A DNA stretch of 55,994 nucleotides from assembly GCA_005772765.1 (NCBI GenBank), contig SXIR01000061.1:1-55994 (forward strand), in the 5' to 3' direction. This DNA is from Actinomycetota bacterium (GTDB lineage Bacteria > Actinomycetota > Acidimicrobiia > IMCC26256 > PALSA-610). Shown here piece after piece: positions 49,469 to 55,994 of this stretch (positions within the stretch are counted from its first letter, which is position 1; every line of letters starts with the position of its first letter). Both the position numbers and the translations under genes were made by a program. The notes under the pieces are model-generated. The model did not search any database and had not been told where the DNA came from. It worked only from the letters and a program-made list of their open reading frames with translations.

Positions 49469-49508
49469 GCGACGAGTCTTCTGCCCTGCGATCTGCGGCG
49501 CAACCCCG

Positions 49509-50870
49509 TCAGGCGTACAGCGTCGCCTCGTACCACTGCACGTTCGGCGGCACGAGCGGGTGCAACTGGATGTCGATGTGGAGTTCGGCGCCCTCGCCGT
49601 GTGCGATCGCGGTTCCTTCGGTCGCGCTCAGCGACTCGACACGCGCGAGTCGCCACGGGCGGTGCTCAGCAAAGGCCTCGGTCGCGGCCGCTCGACGATC
49701 GAACGCATCGTCGGGTTCGACGTTGTCGGCGAACAGTTCGAGCGCGGTCGCGGCGTCCCATCGGTTGTGGAGGTCGACGAGACGATCGGCTGCGTCGCGT
49801 AACGCATCGGTCGGTGCGGCCGGAATCGCTGCAACCGCACCAGAGGCGACCAGCGCGCCGAGCGCGGCTGCGGTGAACTCGGCCATCGGCGCGTACGTAC
49901 GATTCGACAACGCCATGATGCCGATGCCGGCGCTCGGCACCCAGCGCATGTTCGACCCGAAACCCGGCAGGCCACCGCTGTGACTGACCACCCAGCCCAG
50001 CGAATCGTGATGGGTGACGTTGAGCCCGAACCCGTAGCCGCCGGCGATCGTTCTGGTCCGGCCGTCGCGTGCGGTCACCACACGCGGCGGGAACGCGCGA
50101 TGGACGCGCTGCATCTCGCGTCGACTCGCACGCGACAACGGCGCAGTGTCGGGATCGTCACGTGCTGGCCATGCATCGAGCATGAATCCGACCCAACGAG
50201 CCAGGTCGGTCATCGTGGTGAAGATGCCGCCCATCGGCGCGATCGAGCCGTCGCCCAGCAGCGGTTCATCGCCCTCGGCGCGCCGGGCACGGTGGCCGGG
50301 TCGTGCGTCGTCGGGCGCAACCCAGGTCGTTCGGTGCAGGCCCAGCGCAGCGAAAAAGCGTTCGGCGATGTGGGCTTGCACGGGTCGACCGGTGGCGCGC
50401 AGCACGACCCGACCGAGGAGCCCGAAGCCGAGATTCGAGTACTCCCAGGCCGTATCGGGAGGCGTCGCGAACAAGGCTCCCGCAGCGAGCCATTCGTCGA
50501 GATCGTCGTCGCTGGCATCGAGATGGCGGTCGGCCCAGGCGTCGTCGGTCGCGAAACCCGCGCCCATCGTCATGAGGTGACGGATGGTGATCGGCGGCGA
50601 GTCGCGCGTCGGCCCGACGATGTGGGCGAGTTCGGGCGCATGCGTTGCGATCGCGTCGTCGAGCGCCAACACACCGTCGTCGCGCAGCCCGAGGACCGCC
50701 GCGCACGTGAAGCTCTTGGTCATCGACGCGATGCGGTACACGGAGTCGGTGTCGTGACCCGCGATCAGCTCGCCGCCCCGAACGACGCCCCACGCCAGGC
50801 CAGGAAGCTCGTGCATCGCAACGTATTCGGCCGCCAGCCCCGCGACGATCTCGCCCACCCGCTCCGTCAT
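49509..50870 (-). CDS. Beta-lactamase-fold serine hydrolase (class C type)
   Basis: The 453-aa protein has the serine nucleophile motif S-x-x-K in RIASMTKSFTCAAVLGLRDDGVLALDD (Ser49, Lys52), the second motif YSN in TAWEYSNLGFGLLG (Tyr144) and the HSG third motif in VVSHSGGLPGFGSNMRWVP. No signal peptide is visible, so it is probably cytoplasmic and acts as an esterase or peptidase rather than an antibiotic-resistance enzyme. A C-terminal domain of about 110 residues (WDAATALELFADNVEPDDAFDRRAAATEAF...) resembles a lipocalin-like extension of related hydrolases. Start ATG 50870. Confidence 0.87.
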   Translation of the reverse strand: MTERVGEIVAGLAAEYVAMHELPGLAWGVVRGGELIAGHDTDSVYRIASMTKSFTCAAVLGLRDDGVLALDDAIATHAPELAHIVGPTRDSPPITIRHLMTMGAGFATDDAWADRHLDASDDDLDEWLAAGALFATPPDTAWEYSNLGFGLLGRVVLRATGRPVQAHIAERFFAALGLHRTTWVAPDDARPGHRARRAEGDEPLLGDGSIAPMGGIFTTMTDLARWVGFMLDAWPARDDPDTAPLSRASRREMQRVHRAFPPRVVTARDGRTRTIAGGYGFGLNVTHHDSLGWVVSHSGGLPGFGSNMRWVPSAGIGIMALSNRTYAPMAEFTAAALGALVASGAVAAIPAAPTDALRDAADRLVDLHNRWDAATALELFADNVEPDDAFDRRAAATEAFAEHRPWRLARVESLSATEGTAIAHGEGAELHIDIQLHPLVPPNVQWYEATLYA

Positions 50871-50952
50871 CGCCGCGAGGGTAGTCCCGCCCCGTTCAGT
50901 CAGCGCTTTCCGTCGTTCTTCACAGAAAGCGCTCGACGAACGAGGTGGATCG

Positions 50953-51711
50953 TCAGATGATGTTCGTGGCGTCGAGGAACTGAGCGGCGTAGGCCTCGTC
51001 GCCGGAGATCGTGACGCCTTCGTCGCGCCACGAGCGACGCTGAGTGCCCCACCGCACGAACGCGTCGGGCGTCGACGTCACCGTCGCACGCGGCGCGCCG
51101 TCGCCACCGATGAGGAACGATCCCCCGCCCTCGCCGACGAGTTCGACCAACACCGGCGCGTCCATGAACGCCAGATCGCACATCTGCGGCCAACCCGCGA
51201 CCATCCACTCCACGGTCGGAGCGAGCACGTCGGCGGCCGCCGCCGGCGGAACGCGATCGAGCGGACCGAATGGCGCAATCAGGTCGTTCCGCAGGTGGCA
51301 GTAGGTATCGAACACGAACGCGTTCGCCAACAGGTGCAGCGGGTGCGTGCCGAGGTTGCCCATCGGAATCTCCATCGCGCCCATGTCGCCGCCTTGCAAG
51401 GCCGCAAAGTTGTCGATCGCCTGGCTCGAGTACGTCTCGTACTCGGCGAGCACCTCGGCAACGGGCCAGGTGCGACGCTCGGTCACCCCGACCTCCATGG
51501 CGCCTTCCATGTCGTTCGGGTCGTCACCCGCGCGCATGAACGCGGGATCGACCACCCCGTGCAGCACCCCGCCCAGGTGGGCGTAGACGTCGCGGACAGT
51601 CCATCCTGCGCAGTCAGACGCGAGATTCCATTCGTCGTCGGCCAAGCTCCTCGCAATCGTCAGCGCGTGGTCGCGCAACGACCGCAGGGCGGGAATCGCA
51701 GCTTCGCTCAT
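50953..51711 (-). CDS. MDMPI-like (mycothiol-dependent maleylpyruvate isomerase N-domain) protein
   Basis: The 252-aa protein has the DinB/MDMPI metal-binding helical bundle: LASDCAGWTVRDVYAHLGGVLHGVVD (first His), GTHPLHLLANAFVFDTYCHLRNDL (second and third His). The C-terminal region FLIGGDGAPRATVTSTPDAFVRWGTQRRSWRDEGVTISGDEAYAAQFLDATN resembles the SCP2-like part of TIGR03083 proteins. Members use low-molecular-weight thiols such as mycothiol in isomerase or transferase reactions. ATG 51711 is 4 bp after the SDR stop, so the two are co-transcribed and may act in the same pathway. Confidence 0.82.
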   Translation of the reverse strand: MSEAAIPALRSLRDHALTIARSLADDEWNLASDCAGWTVRDVYAHLGGVLHGVVDPAFMRAGDDPNDMEGAMEVGVTERRTWPVAEVLAEYETYSSQAIDNFAALQGGDMGAMEIPMGNLGTHPLHLLANAFVFDTYCHLRNDLIAPFGPLDRVPPAAAADVLAPTVEWMVAGWPQMCDLAFMDAPVLVELVGEGGGSFLIGGDGAPRATVTSTPDAFVRWGTQRRSWRDEGVTISGDEAYAAQFLDATNII

Positions 51712-51715
51712 GACG

Positions 51716-52510
51716 TCAGCTTGGCCGATCGGCGGACGCCGCGTCCATGTAGGCGGGGTTCTCGCCACCGCCATGCACCACGATGTTCTCACCGCACACG
51801 TAGCGGGCAAGTGACGACGCACAGAACACGACGACATCAGCGATCTCGTCGAGCGCCGCCATGTGCCCGAGCGGAATCGTCCGCCCCACTGCCGCGATGC
51901 CGGCCTCGTCGCCGTAGAAGAGATGCGCCTGCTCGGTCACGATGTACCCGGCGCTCACGCAGTTGACCCGCACCCTCGGCGCGAACTCGACGCCGAGGGT
52001 GGCGGTCAGGTTGATGAGTCCAGCTTTCGCTGCGCCGTACGCTGCGGTGTTGGGCGAAGGACGCAGGCCCGACACCGACGCGATGTTGACGATCGCGCCA
52101 CCCTCGGGCTGACGTTGCATCACCACGTTGGCTTGCTGGGCGAGCACGAGCGGCGCGATCAGGTTCAAGGTGATGATCGATGTCGAAAAACGGGGCGATG
52201 CCGTAGCGGTATCGCTCGGCGGCGCGCCACCGGCGTTGTTCACCAGCACGTCGAGTCGACCGTGCCGTTCGACGCAGGCATCGATCACCCTTTGCGACTG
52301 CTCCGGGTCGCGAACATCGGCGGCCACGAAGCTTGCCTGTCGACTCCCGCCGGCCGGCAACTCGTCGGGCTGGTTCCGCCCGCAGATGACGACGTCGGCG
52401 CCCGCGTCGAGGAAGCGTTCGGCGATGCCGCGCCCAAGCCCGCGGGCTCCGCCGGTCACCAACACACTGCGACCGGCGAAATACGACCGGAGATCGAACG
52501 GATCGCTCAT
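51716..52510 (-). CDS. Short-chain dehydrogenase divergent from ipdA
   Basis: The 264-aa SDR has VLVTGGARGLGRGIAERFLDAGADVVICGRN (NAD(P) loop), DVLVNNAGGAPPSDTA, the catalytic Ser in IASVSGLRPSPNTAAYGAAKAG, YGAAK, and VNCVSAGYIVTEQAHLFYG. It shares the 176-bp divergent promoter with ipdA, including the 20-bp palindrome at 52648-52667, so it belongs to the same regulon by position. In mycobacteria SDR genes also lie next to ipdA. Probably a hydroxysteroid-type or ring-D alcohol dehydrogenase (inference). Start ATG 52510 (MSDPFDLRSYFAG). Confidence 0.85.
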   Translation of the reverse strand: MSDPFDLRSYFAGRSVLVTGGARGLGRGIAERFLDAGADVVICGRNQPDELPAGGSRQASFVAADVRDPEQSQRVIDACVERHGRLDVLVNNAGGAPPSDTATASPRFSTSIITLNLIAPLVLAQQANVVMQRQPEGGAIVNIASVSGLRPSPNTAAYGAAKAGLINLTATLGVEFAPRVRVNCVSAGYIVTEQAHLFYGDEAGIAAVGRTIPLGHMAALDEIADVVVFCASSLARYVCGENIVVHGGGENPAYMDAASADRPS

Positions 52511-52647
52511 GGGTGATGACTTTACGAGGCACGCGCCCACCCCACCGATGGACCGCGGGAGCCTGCGACTGCCCTGAGATCACGTGGCGCGGGTTGTCGC
52601 GCCCGCTGAGCATGCTTGGGCTGAACAAAACGATCTGGCCTCCCGTA

Positions 52648-52667
52648 ATCTGACGCGCCGTCAGATC
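52648..52667. promoter_or_regulatory. 20-bp operator upstream of ipdABC, identical to the fadE30 site
   Basis: ATCTGACGCGCCGTCAGATC is palindromic at 52648-52666 around TCTGACG-CGTCAGA. Its reverse complement is identical over 20 bases to the site at 43617-43636. It ends 19 bp before the ipdA GTG and 137 bp from the divergent SDR start. Confidence 0.8.
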
Positions 52668-52686
52668 AGGTCGGTCGGGAGGCCAC

Positions 52687-53535
52687 GTGGGAGTACCGGA
52701 CAAGCGGGTGTCGCTCGACGAGATCGTCGGTGAGATCCGCGACGGCATGACGGTCGGTATCGGCGGTTGGGGCTCTCGCCGCAAGCCGATGGCGATCGTG
52801 CGGGCCCTCCTTCGGTCCGACGTGAAGGACCTCCATCTCGTGAGCTACGGCGGACCCGATGTCGGTCTGTTGTGTCGAGCCGGCAAGGTGCGCCACATCA
52901 GCTACGCCTTCGTCTCGCTCGACTCGATTCCGCTCGAACCCCACTTCCGCAACGCGCGCCAGTCGGGCGCGGTGACCGCAACCGAACTCGACGAGGGGAT
53001 GTTCCTCCTCGGTCTCCAGGCTGCGGCCTGGCGGTTGCCGTACCTGCCGACCCGCGTCGGGCTCGGCTCGGACATCCTCGCCGCCAACCCCGACCTGCGC
53101 ACGGTCGAGTGTCCGTACTCGGGCGACACGCTCGTTGCGATGCCCGCACTCGAACTCGACGTCGCACTGGTCCACATGCACCGCGGCGATCAGGGCGGCA
53201 ACGGCCAGTATCTGAACGTCGACCCGTACTTCGACGACCTGATGTGCATGGCGGCCAAACGCCGCTTCATGAGCGTCGAACGCATCATCCCAACCGAGCA
53301 GTTCGCCAACGAAGGGCCAGTGCAGTCATTGAAGATCAGCCGCCTCTTCGTCGACGGTGTCGTCGAAACGCCGAACGGGGCGCACTTCACCGAATGCCCA
53401 CCCGACTACGCGCGAGACGAGGCGTTCCAGCGCGAGTACGCCGCGACCGCCAAGTCCGATGAGGTCTGGGACGAGTTCCGCGCCAAATACCTCGACGTCT
53501 CCGAGTCCGACTACCAACTGCGAGTCGCATCATGA
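52687..53535 (+). CDS. ipdA: CoA-transferase-fold hydrolase alpha subunit, IpdA
   Basis: The 282-aa protein matches M. tuberculosis IpdA (Rv3551): VPDKRVSLDEIVGEIRDGMTVGIGGWGSRRKPMAIVRALLRSDVKDLHLVSYGGPDVGLLCRAGKV, YAFVSLDSIP, GAVTATELDEGM, LGLQAAAWRLPYLPTRVGLGSD, NVDPYFDDLMCMAAKRRFMSVERI. IpdA and IpdB together form a CoA-transferase-like enzyme that hydrolytically opens the last steroid ring (COCHEA-CoA) in C/D-ring degradation. Start GTG 52687 after the GGGAGG ribosome site. Its stop overlaps the ipdB ATG (ATGA). The mycobacterial order is ipdA-ipdB-ipdC, as here. Confidence 0.92.
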   Translation: MGVPDKRVSLDEIVGEIRDGMTVGIGGWGSRRKPMAIVRALLRSDVKDLHLVSYGGPDVGLLCRAGKVRHISYAFVSLDSIPLEPHFRNARQSGAVTATELDEGMFLLGLQAAAWRLPYLPTRVGLGSDILAANPDLRTVECPYSGDTLVAMPALELDVALVHMHRGDQGGNGQYLNVDPYFDDLMCMAAKRRFMSVERIIPTEQFANEGPVQSLKISRLFVDGVVETPNGAHFTECPPDYARDEAFQREYAATAKSDEVWDEFRAKYLDVSESDYQLRVAS

Positions 53536-54299
53536 CTGCAGCCTTCACTCGTGCCGAGCAGTGTTGCGTTGCGGTCGCCGAGACGTTCCGCGGCAACGGT
53601 GAGATTCTCGCGAATCCGATCGGAACGATCCCGATGATCGGCGGCCGTCTGGCCAAGGCGACCTTTGCGCCCGAGATCGTGATGACCGACGGCGAAGCAT
53701 GCTTGATCGAGAACGTGATGCCGGTCGGCGTTGCCGACGCGGAACGCGTCGTCGGTGCCTGGAATCCGTATCGCGCGATGTTCGACATCGTCTGGAACGG
53801 ACCTCGCCACGTGATGATGGGCGCGACCCAGATCGACCGCTTCGGCAATCAGAACATCGCGATGTTGGGTGCGCTCGACGCTCCGAAGGTGCAGTTGCTC
53901 GGCTTCCGCGGCGCGCCGGGGAACACGATCAACAACCGGACGAGCTACTGGGTACCGAGCCAATCGCCGAAGAGCTTCGTTGCTGGCGTCGATGTGGCGA
54001 GCGGCATCGGGTACGACAAGGCTGCGGCATTGGGCCAGCGCGCCGCGCGGTTCCATTGCCTCCCGCGCGTGATCAGCAACCTTGGCGTGTTCGACTTCGA
54101 AACGCCCGATGGAACGATGCGCCTCCGCTCGTTCCACTCCGGAGTCACGGTCGACGACATCACAGCGGCGACGGGTTTCGAGTTGGTGGTGCCCGACGAC
54201 GTCGGCGAGACGCGCGCACCAACGGAAGACGAACTGCGGTGGATCCGCGACGTCATCGATCCGAACGGCATGCGCGAGCAAGAGGTACCGAACCCTTGA
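53532..54299 (+). CDS. ipdB: CoA-transferase-fold hydrolase beta subunit, IpdB
   Basis: The 255-aa protein is the IpdB partner (Rv3552-like): TRAEQCCVAVAETFRGNGEILANPIGTIPMIGGRLAKATFAPEIVMTDGEACLIEN, NPYRAMFDIVWNGPRHVMMGATQIDRFGNQNIAMLG, LLGFRGAPGNTINNRTSYWVPSQSP and FHCLPRVISNLGVFDFETPDG. It forms the beta half of the heteromeric ring-opening hydrolase with IpdA. Start ATG 53532 overlaps ipdA by 4 bp, and its TGA overlaps the TTG of ipdC. The strict order and coupling suggest stoichiometric synthesis. Confidence 0.92.
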   Translation: MTAAFTRAEQCCVAVAETFRGNGEILANPIGTIPMIGGRLAKATFAPEIVMTDGEACLIENVMPVGVADAERVVGAWNPYRAMFDIVWNGPRHVMMGATQIDRFGNQNIAMLGALDAPKVQLLGFRGAPGNTINNRTSYWVPSQSPKSFVAGVDVASGIGYDKAAALGQRAARFHCLPRVISNLGVFDFETPDGTMRLRSFHSGVTVDDITAATGFELVVPDDVGETRAPTEDELRWIRDVIDPNGMREQEVPNP

Positions 54300-55366
54300 G
54301 CGCGTTGCCCGCTGCGCTGCACACCGCGGCGTGCGATGTCTTCGGCATCGAGTACCCGATCGTGCAGACCGGCATGGGCTGGGTTGCTGGCGCGCGCCTG
54401 GCCGCCGCAACGAGCTCGGCGGGCGGGCTCGGCATCATCGCCAGCGCGACGTTGAACTACGACGAACTCGCCCGCGCGATCGCGGGCGTCAAGGATCGCA
54501 CCGATCGACCGTTCGGCGTCAACCTGCGCGCCGACGCCGACGACATCGACGAGCGACTCGATCTCATGATCCGCGAACAGGTCAAGGTCGCGTCGTTCGC
54601 GCTCGCCCCGCAAGAAGCGCTCATCAAGAAGCTGAAGGACGCCGGCGTCTGTGTCGTCCCGAGCGTCGGCGCGCGTCGCCACGCCGAGAAGGTCGCGGCG
54701 TGGGGTGTCGACGCAGTGATCTGTCAGGGCGGCGAAGGCGGCGGTCATACCGGCCCGGTCCCGACCACGTTGCTGCTCCCCCAAGTGTGCGACAGCGTCG
54801 ACATTCCGGTGTTGGGGGCAGGTGGATTCTTCGATGGGCGCGGCCTCGTTGCTGCGCTTGCGTACGGTGCGGCCGGCATTGCGATGGGTACTCGCTTCTT
54901 GTTGACGCAAGAAAGCACTGTTCCCGACGCCGTCAAGCGGTACTACCTGACGAAGTCGGTGACCGACACCGTCGTCACGACGAAGGTCGACGGCATGCCG
55001 CACCGTGTGCTCCGCACTGAACTCGTCGACCGACTCGAGCACTCCGGCGCTGCGACCAGCCTGCCGCGAGCGATCAAGAACGCCTTCGGGTTTCGGCGCT
55101 TCTCGGGATTGTCCTGGAAGGCGATGTTGTCCGAAGGCGTCGCCATGAAACGCCACAACGAGATGACGTGGGCACAGGTACTCATGGCCGCGAACACACC
55201 AATGTTGTTGAAGGCCGCGCTCGTCGACGGCCACGTCGACAGCGGCGTCATGGCCAGCGGCCAGGCCGTCGGCGTCATCGACGACCTGCCCACGGTCGCC
55301 GACGTCATCCACCGCATCGTTTCCGAAGCAACGTCGACCCTCGCCCGACTGGAAAGCTGCCCATGA
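54296..55366 (+). CDS. ipdC: 2-nitropropane-dioxygenase-fold flavoenzyme, IpdC-like
   Basis: The 356-aa NPD/FMN-barrel protein matches IpdC (Rv3553, about 355 aa) in length and gene order. Key segments are IEYPIVQTGMGWVAGARLAAATSSAGGLGIIASATLNYDELARAI, FGVNLRADADDIDERLDLMI, CVVPSVGARRHAEKVAAWGVDAVICQGGEGGGHTGPVPT (FMN phosphate loop) and VLGAGGFFDGRGLVAALAYGAAGIAMGTRFLLTQES. It acts on HIP-CoA-derived intermediates before ring opening. The start is TTG 54296, overlapping the ipdB TGA. The longer ORF-track frame before it is antisense-like and rejected. The next gene begins at its stop by ATGA overlap. Confidence 0.9.
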   Translation: MSALPAALHTAACDVFGIEYPIVQTGMGWVAGARLAAATSSAGGLGIIASATLNYDELARAIAGVKDRTDRPFGVNLRADADDIDERLDLMIREQVKVASFALAPQEALIKKLKDAGVCVVPSVGARRHAEKVAAWGVDAVICQGGEGGGHTGPVPTTLLLPQVCDSVDIPVLGAGGFFDGRGLVAALAYGAAGIAMGTRFLLTQESTVPDAVKRYYLTKSVTDTVVTTKVDGMPHRVLRTELVDRLEHSGAATSLPRAIKNAFGFRRFSGLSWKAMLSEGVAMKRHNEMTWAQVLMAANTPMLLKAALVDGHVDSGVMASGQAVGVIDDLPTVADVIHRIVSEATSTLARLESCP

Positions 55367-55923
55367 CCGAACGGATCCCCGCCGTCGACGGCTGGTTCAC
55401 GATGGACGAAGCCGCACCCGCGCTGATCGGTACCCGAGGCGCGCAATCCGGCAGCTACTTCTGGCCCCCGAACCTCGCGGTGTCCGCCAACCCGAACGCC
55501 CCGTTCGAGCCGCGCGAGACCGTCGAGTTGTCCCGCACTGGCACACTCTGGTCGTGGTCGACGAACCACTACCAGCCCCCCGAGCCCTACGTTCCGAACG
55601 GACCTGACGGCACCTTCGCCCCGTACACCGTGTGCGCAGTCGAGTTGGAGCGTGAGCACATGGTCATCCTGGGCCCGCTCGCCACCGGCGCCGACGCCGC
55701 CGACCTCGAGATCGGCATGGAGATGGAAGTCGTCCTCGGCCCCCTCTTCGTCGAGGACAACATCGAACACACCATCTATCAGTTCTCTCCCCGTGCTTCT
55801 AGCCGCGCACGCAAGCTCGACGGTCCTACCAGCATCGCTGCGACGCCCGAGCCAGACGCAAACGGCGCGCTCCGCGCGGCGGCGCAGGAATCGCTGGAAC
55901 ACGAGCAGGGCGGTGCCGCATGA
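55363..55923 (+). CDS. DUF35-type OB-fold protein lacking zinc-ribbon cysteines
   Basis: The 186-aa protein aligns with DUF35 thiolase partners: PALIGTRGAQSGSYFWPP at the ribbon position, then the OB fold GTLWSWSTNHYQPPEPYVPNGPDGTFAPYTVCAVELEREHMVILGPLATGADAADLEIGMEMEVVLGPL. All four ribbon cysteines are missing (LIGTRGAQSGSYFWPPNLAVSANPNAP), and the loop is Gly/Ser/Pro instead, so it does not bind zinc there. It is followed by a thiolase by ATGA overlap, the usual arrangement for a thiolase-DUF35 complex. The C-terminal 40 residues are polar and probably disordered. Start ATG 55363. Confidence 0.82.
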   Translation: MTERIPAVDGWFTMDEAAPALIGTRGAQSGSYFWPPNLAVSANPNAPFEPRETVELSRTGTLWSWSTNHYQPPEPYVPNGPDGTFAPYTVCAVELEREHMVILGPLATGADAADLEIGMEMEVVLGPLFVEDNIEHTIYQFSPRASSRARKLDGPTSIAATPEPDANGALRAAAQESLEHEQGGAA

Positions 55924-55994
55924 CACGCGATCTGGCGATTCTCGGTGTCGGAATGCATCCGTGGGGCAAGTGGGGACGCAACTTCGTCGAATAC
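55920..55994 (+). CDS. Thiolase / lipid-transfer protein, N-terminal fragment (runs off window)
   Basis: The ATG at 55920 overlaps the stop of the OB-fold gene, and the frame stays open to the last base. The 25 residues visible (MTRDLAILGVGMHPWGKWG...) resemble the first strand of SCP-X/Ltp thiolases (IVGVGQTxFG-like). As partner of the upstream DUF35 protein it would be a thiolase in the ipd operon. It is too short to assign a subtype. Confidence 0.72.
   Translation, partial: MTRDLAILGVGMHPWGKWGRNFVEY

Noticed and set aside
51708-51718. TGACGTCA palindrome at the MDMPI/SDR junction
   Set aside because: Only 8 bp, overlaps start and stop codons, and lacks the flanks of the CTGAC-type operators; probably chance.
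1-55994. CRISPR arrays, tRNA or rRNA genes, insertion sequences, prophage
   Set aside because: I saw no regularly spaced repeats, tRNA-like cloverleaf sequences, transposase or phage structural proteins; a tRNAscan or ISfinder search could still find something missed by eye.

Overview
The window is a gene-dense, high-GC chromosomal segment of an actinobacterium. Genes are often joined by ATGA or GTGA overlaps, and many starts are GTG or TTG. Several gene sets are characteristic of the phylum: a PimB-type mannosyltransferase operon with ArsA and SRPBCC genes, a DUF222/HNH 13E12-type gene behind a Gram-positive SOS box, a probable F420-dependent LLM oxidoreductase, and a cholesterol-degradation gene set with a KstR-type repressor. 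The gene order is not that of mycobacteria or rhodococci, where steroid genes sit in a few large blocks. An Acidimicrobiia-like or other deep-branching actinobacterium is my best guess (inference).

Layout. 0-8.7 kb is mixed housekeeping: glycerol kinase tail, PlsC acyltransferase, a TetR gene with a palindromic operator, an SOS-boxed HNH gene, an AlaC-like aminotransferase, a HAD hydrolase and a large LuxR-type ATPase regulator. 8.7-24.2 kb is a steroid side-chain and ring catabolism region: a Rieske oxygenase, the run fadD - OB-fold protein - ltp4 - ltp3, a CYP125-like P450 divergent from an EchA19-like hydratase plus a thioesterase, and a KstR-like repressor. Three sites fit the published KstR motif TnnAACnnGTTnnA and lie just upstream of the Rieske gene, the fadD operon and kstR. 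A GGDEF/EAL protein, a lipoprotein, a zinc-ribbon membrane protein, a PLP lyase and a DUF2071 protein are interspersed.

24.2-32.7 kb holds the overlapping run pimB - membrane protein - SRPBCC - ArsA - 87-aa protein - ROK kinase - LLM oxidoreductase, which resembles the Rv2184c-Rv2188c neighbourhood, followed by an MFS transporter, an FAD reductase and an AhpD-like gene. 32.8-37.4 kb is a co-directional acyl-CoA set: NDP-forming ligase, crotonase, thiolase and DUF35 protein. 37.4-39.1 kb has ybaK, a probable 6C-type small RNA with three C6-loop hairpins instead of the usual two, a 44-codon ORF with a near-perfect ribosome binding site, and a divergent MerR gene that appears to carry two MerR-like domains.

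39.2-45.7 kb carries an amidohydrolase, a duplicated type III CoA-transferase, an SDR and a FadE30-IpdF pair. 45.7-51.7 kb carries two tandem secreted FG-GAP propeller proteins, a DUF2269 membrane protein, a serine hydrolase and an MDMPI-like protein. 51.7 kb to the end carries an SDR divergent from an ipdA-ipdB-ipdC-OB-fold-thiolase operon, which is the steroid C/D-ring pathway.

The fadE30-ipdF and ipdABC operons, 9 kb apart, share an identical 20-bp palindrome upstream. It is unlike the mycobacterial KstR2 motif, which suggests that the C/D-ring regulon is controlled by a differently specified repressor in this lineage. Related CTGAC-N6-GTCAG palindromes occur in two further divergent promoter regions (32.8 and 40.4 kb). 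Assignments by resemblance to mycobacterial proteins come from remembered sequences; no database was searched.
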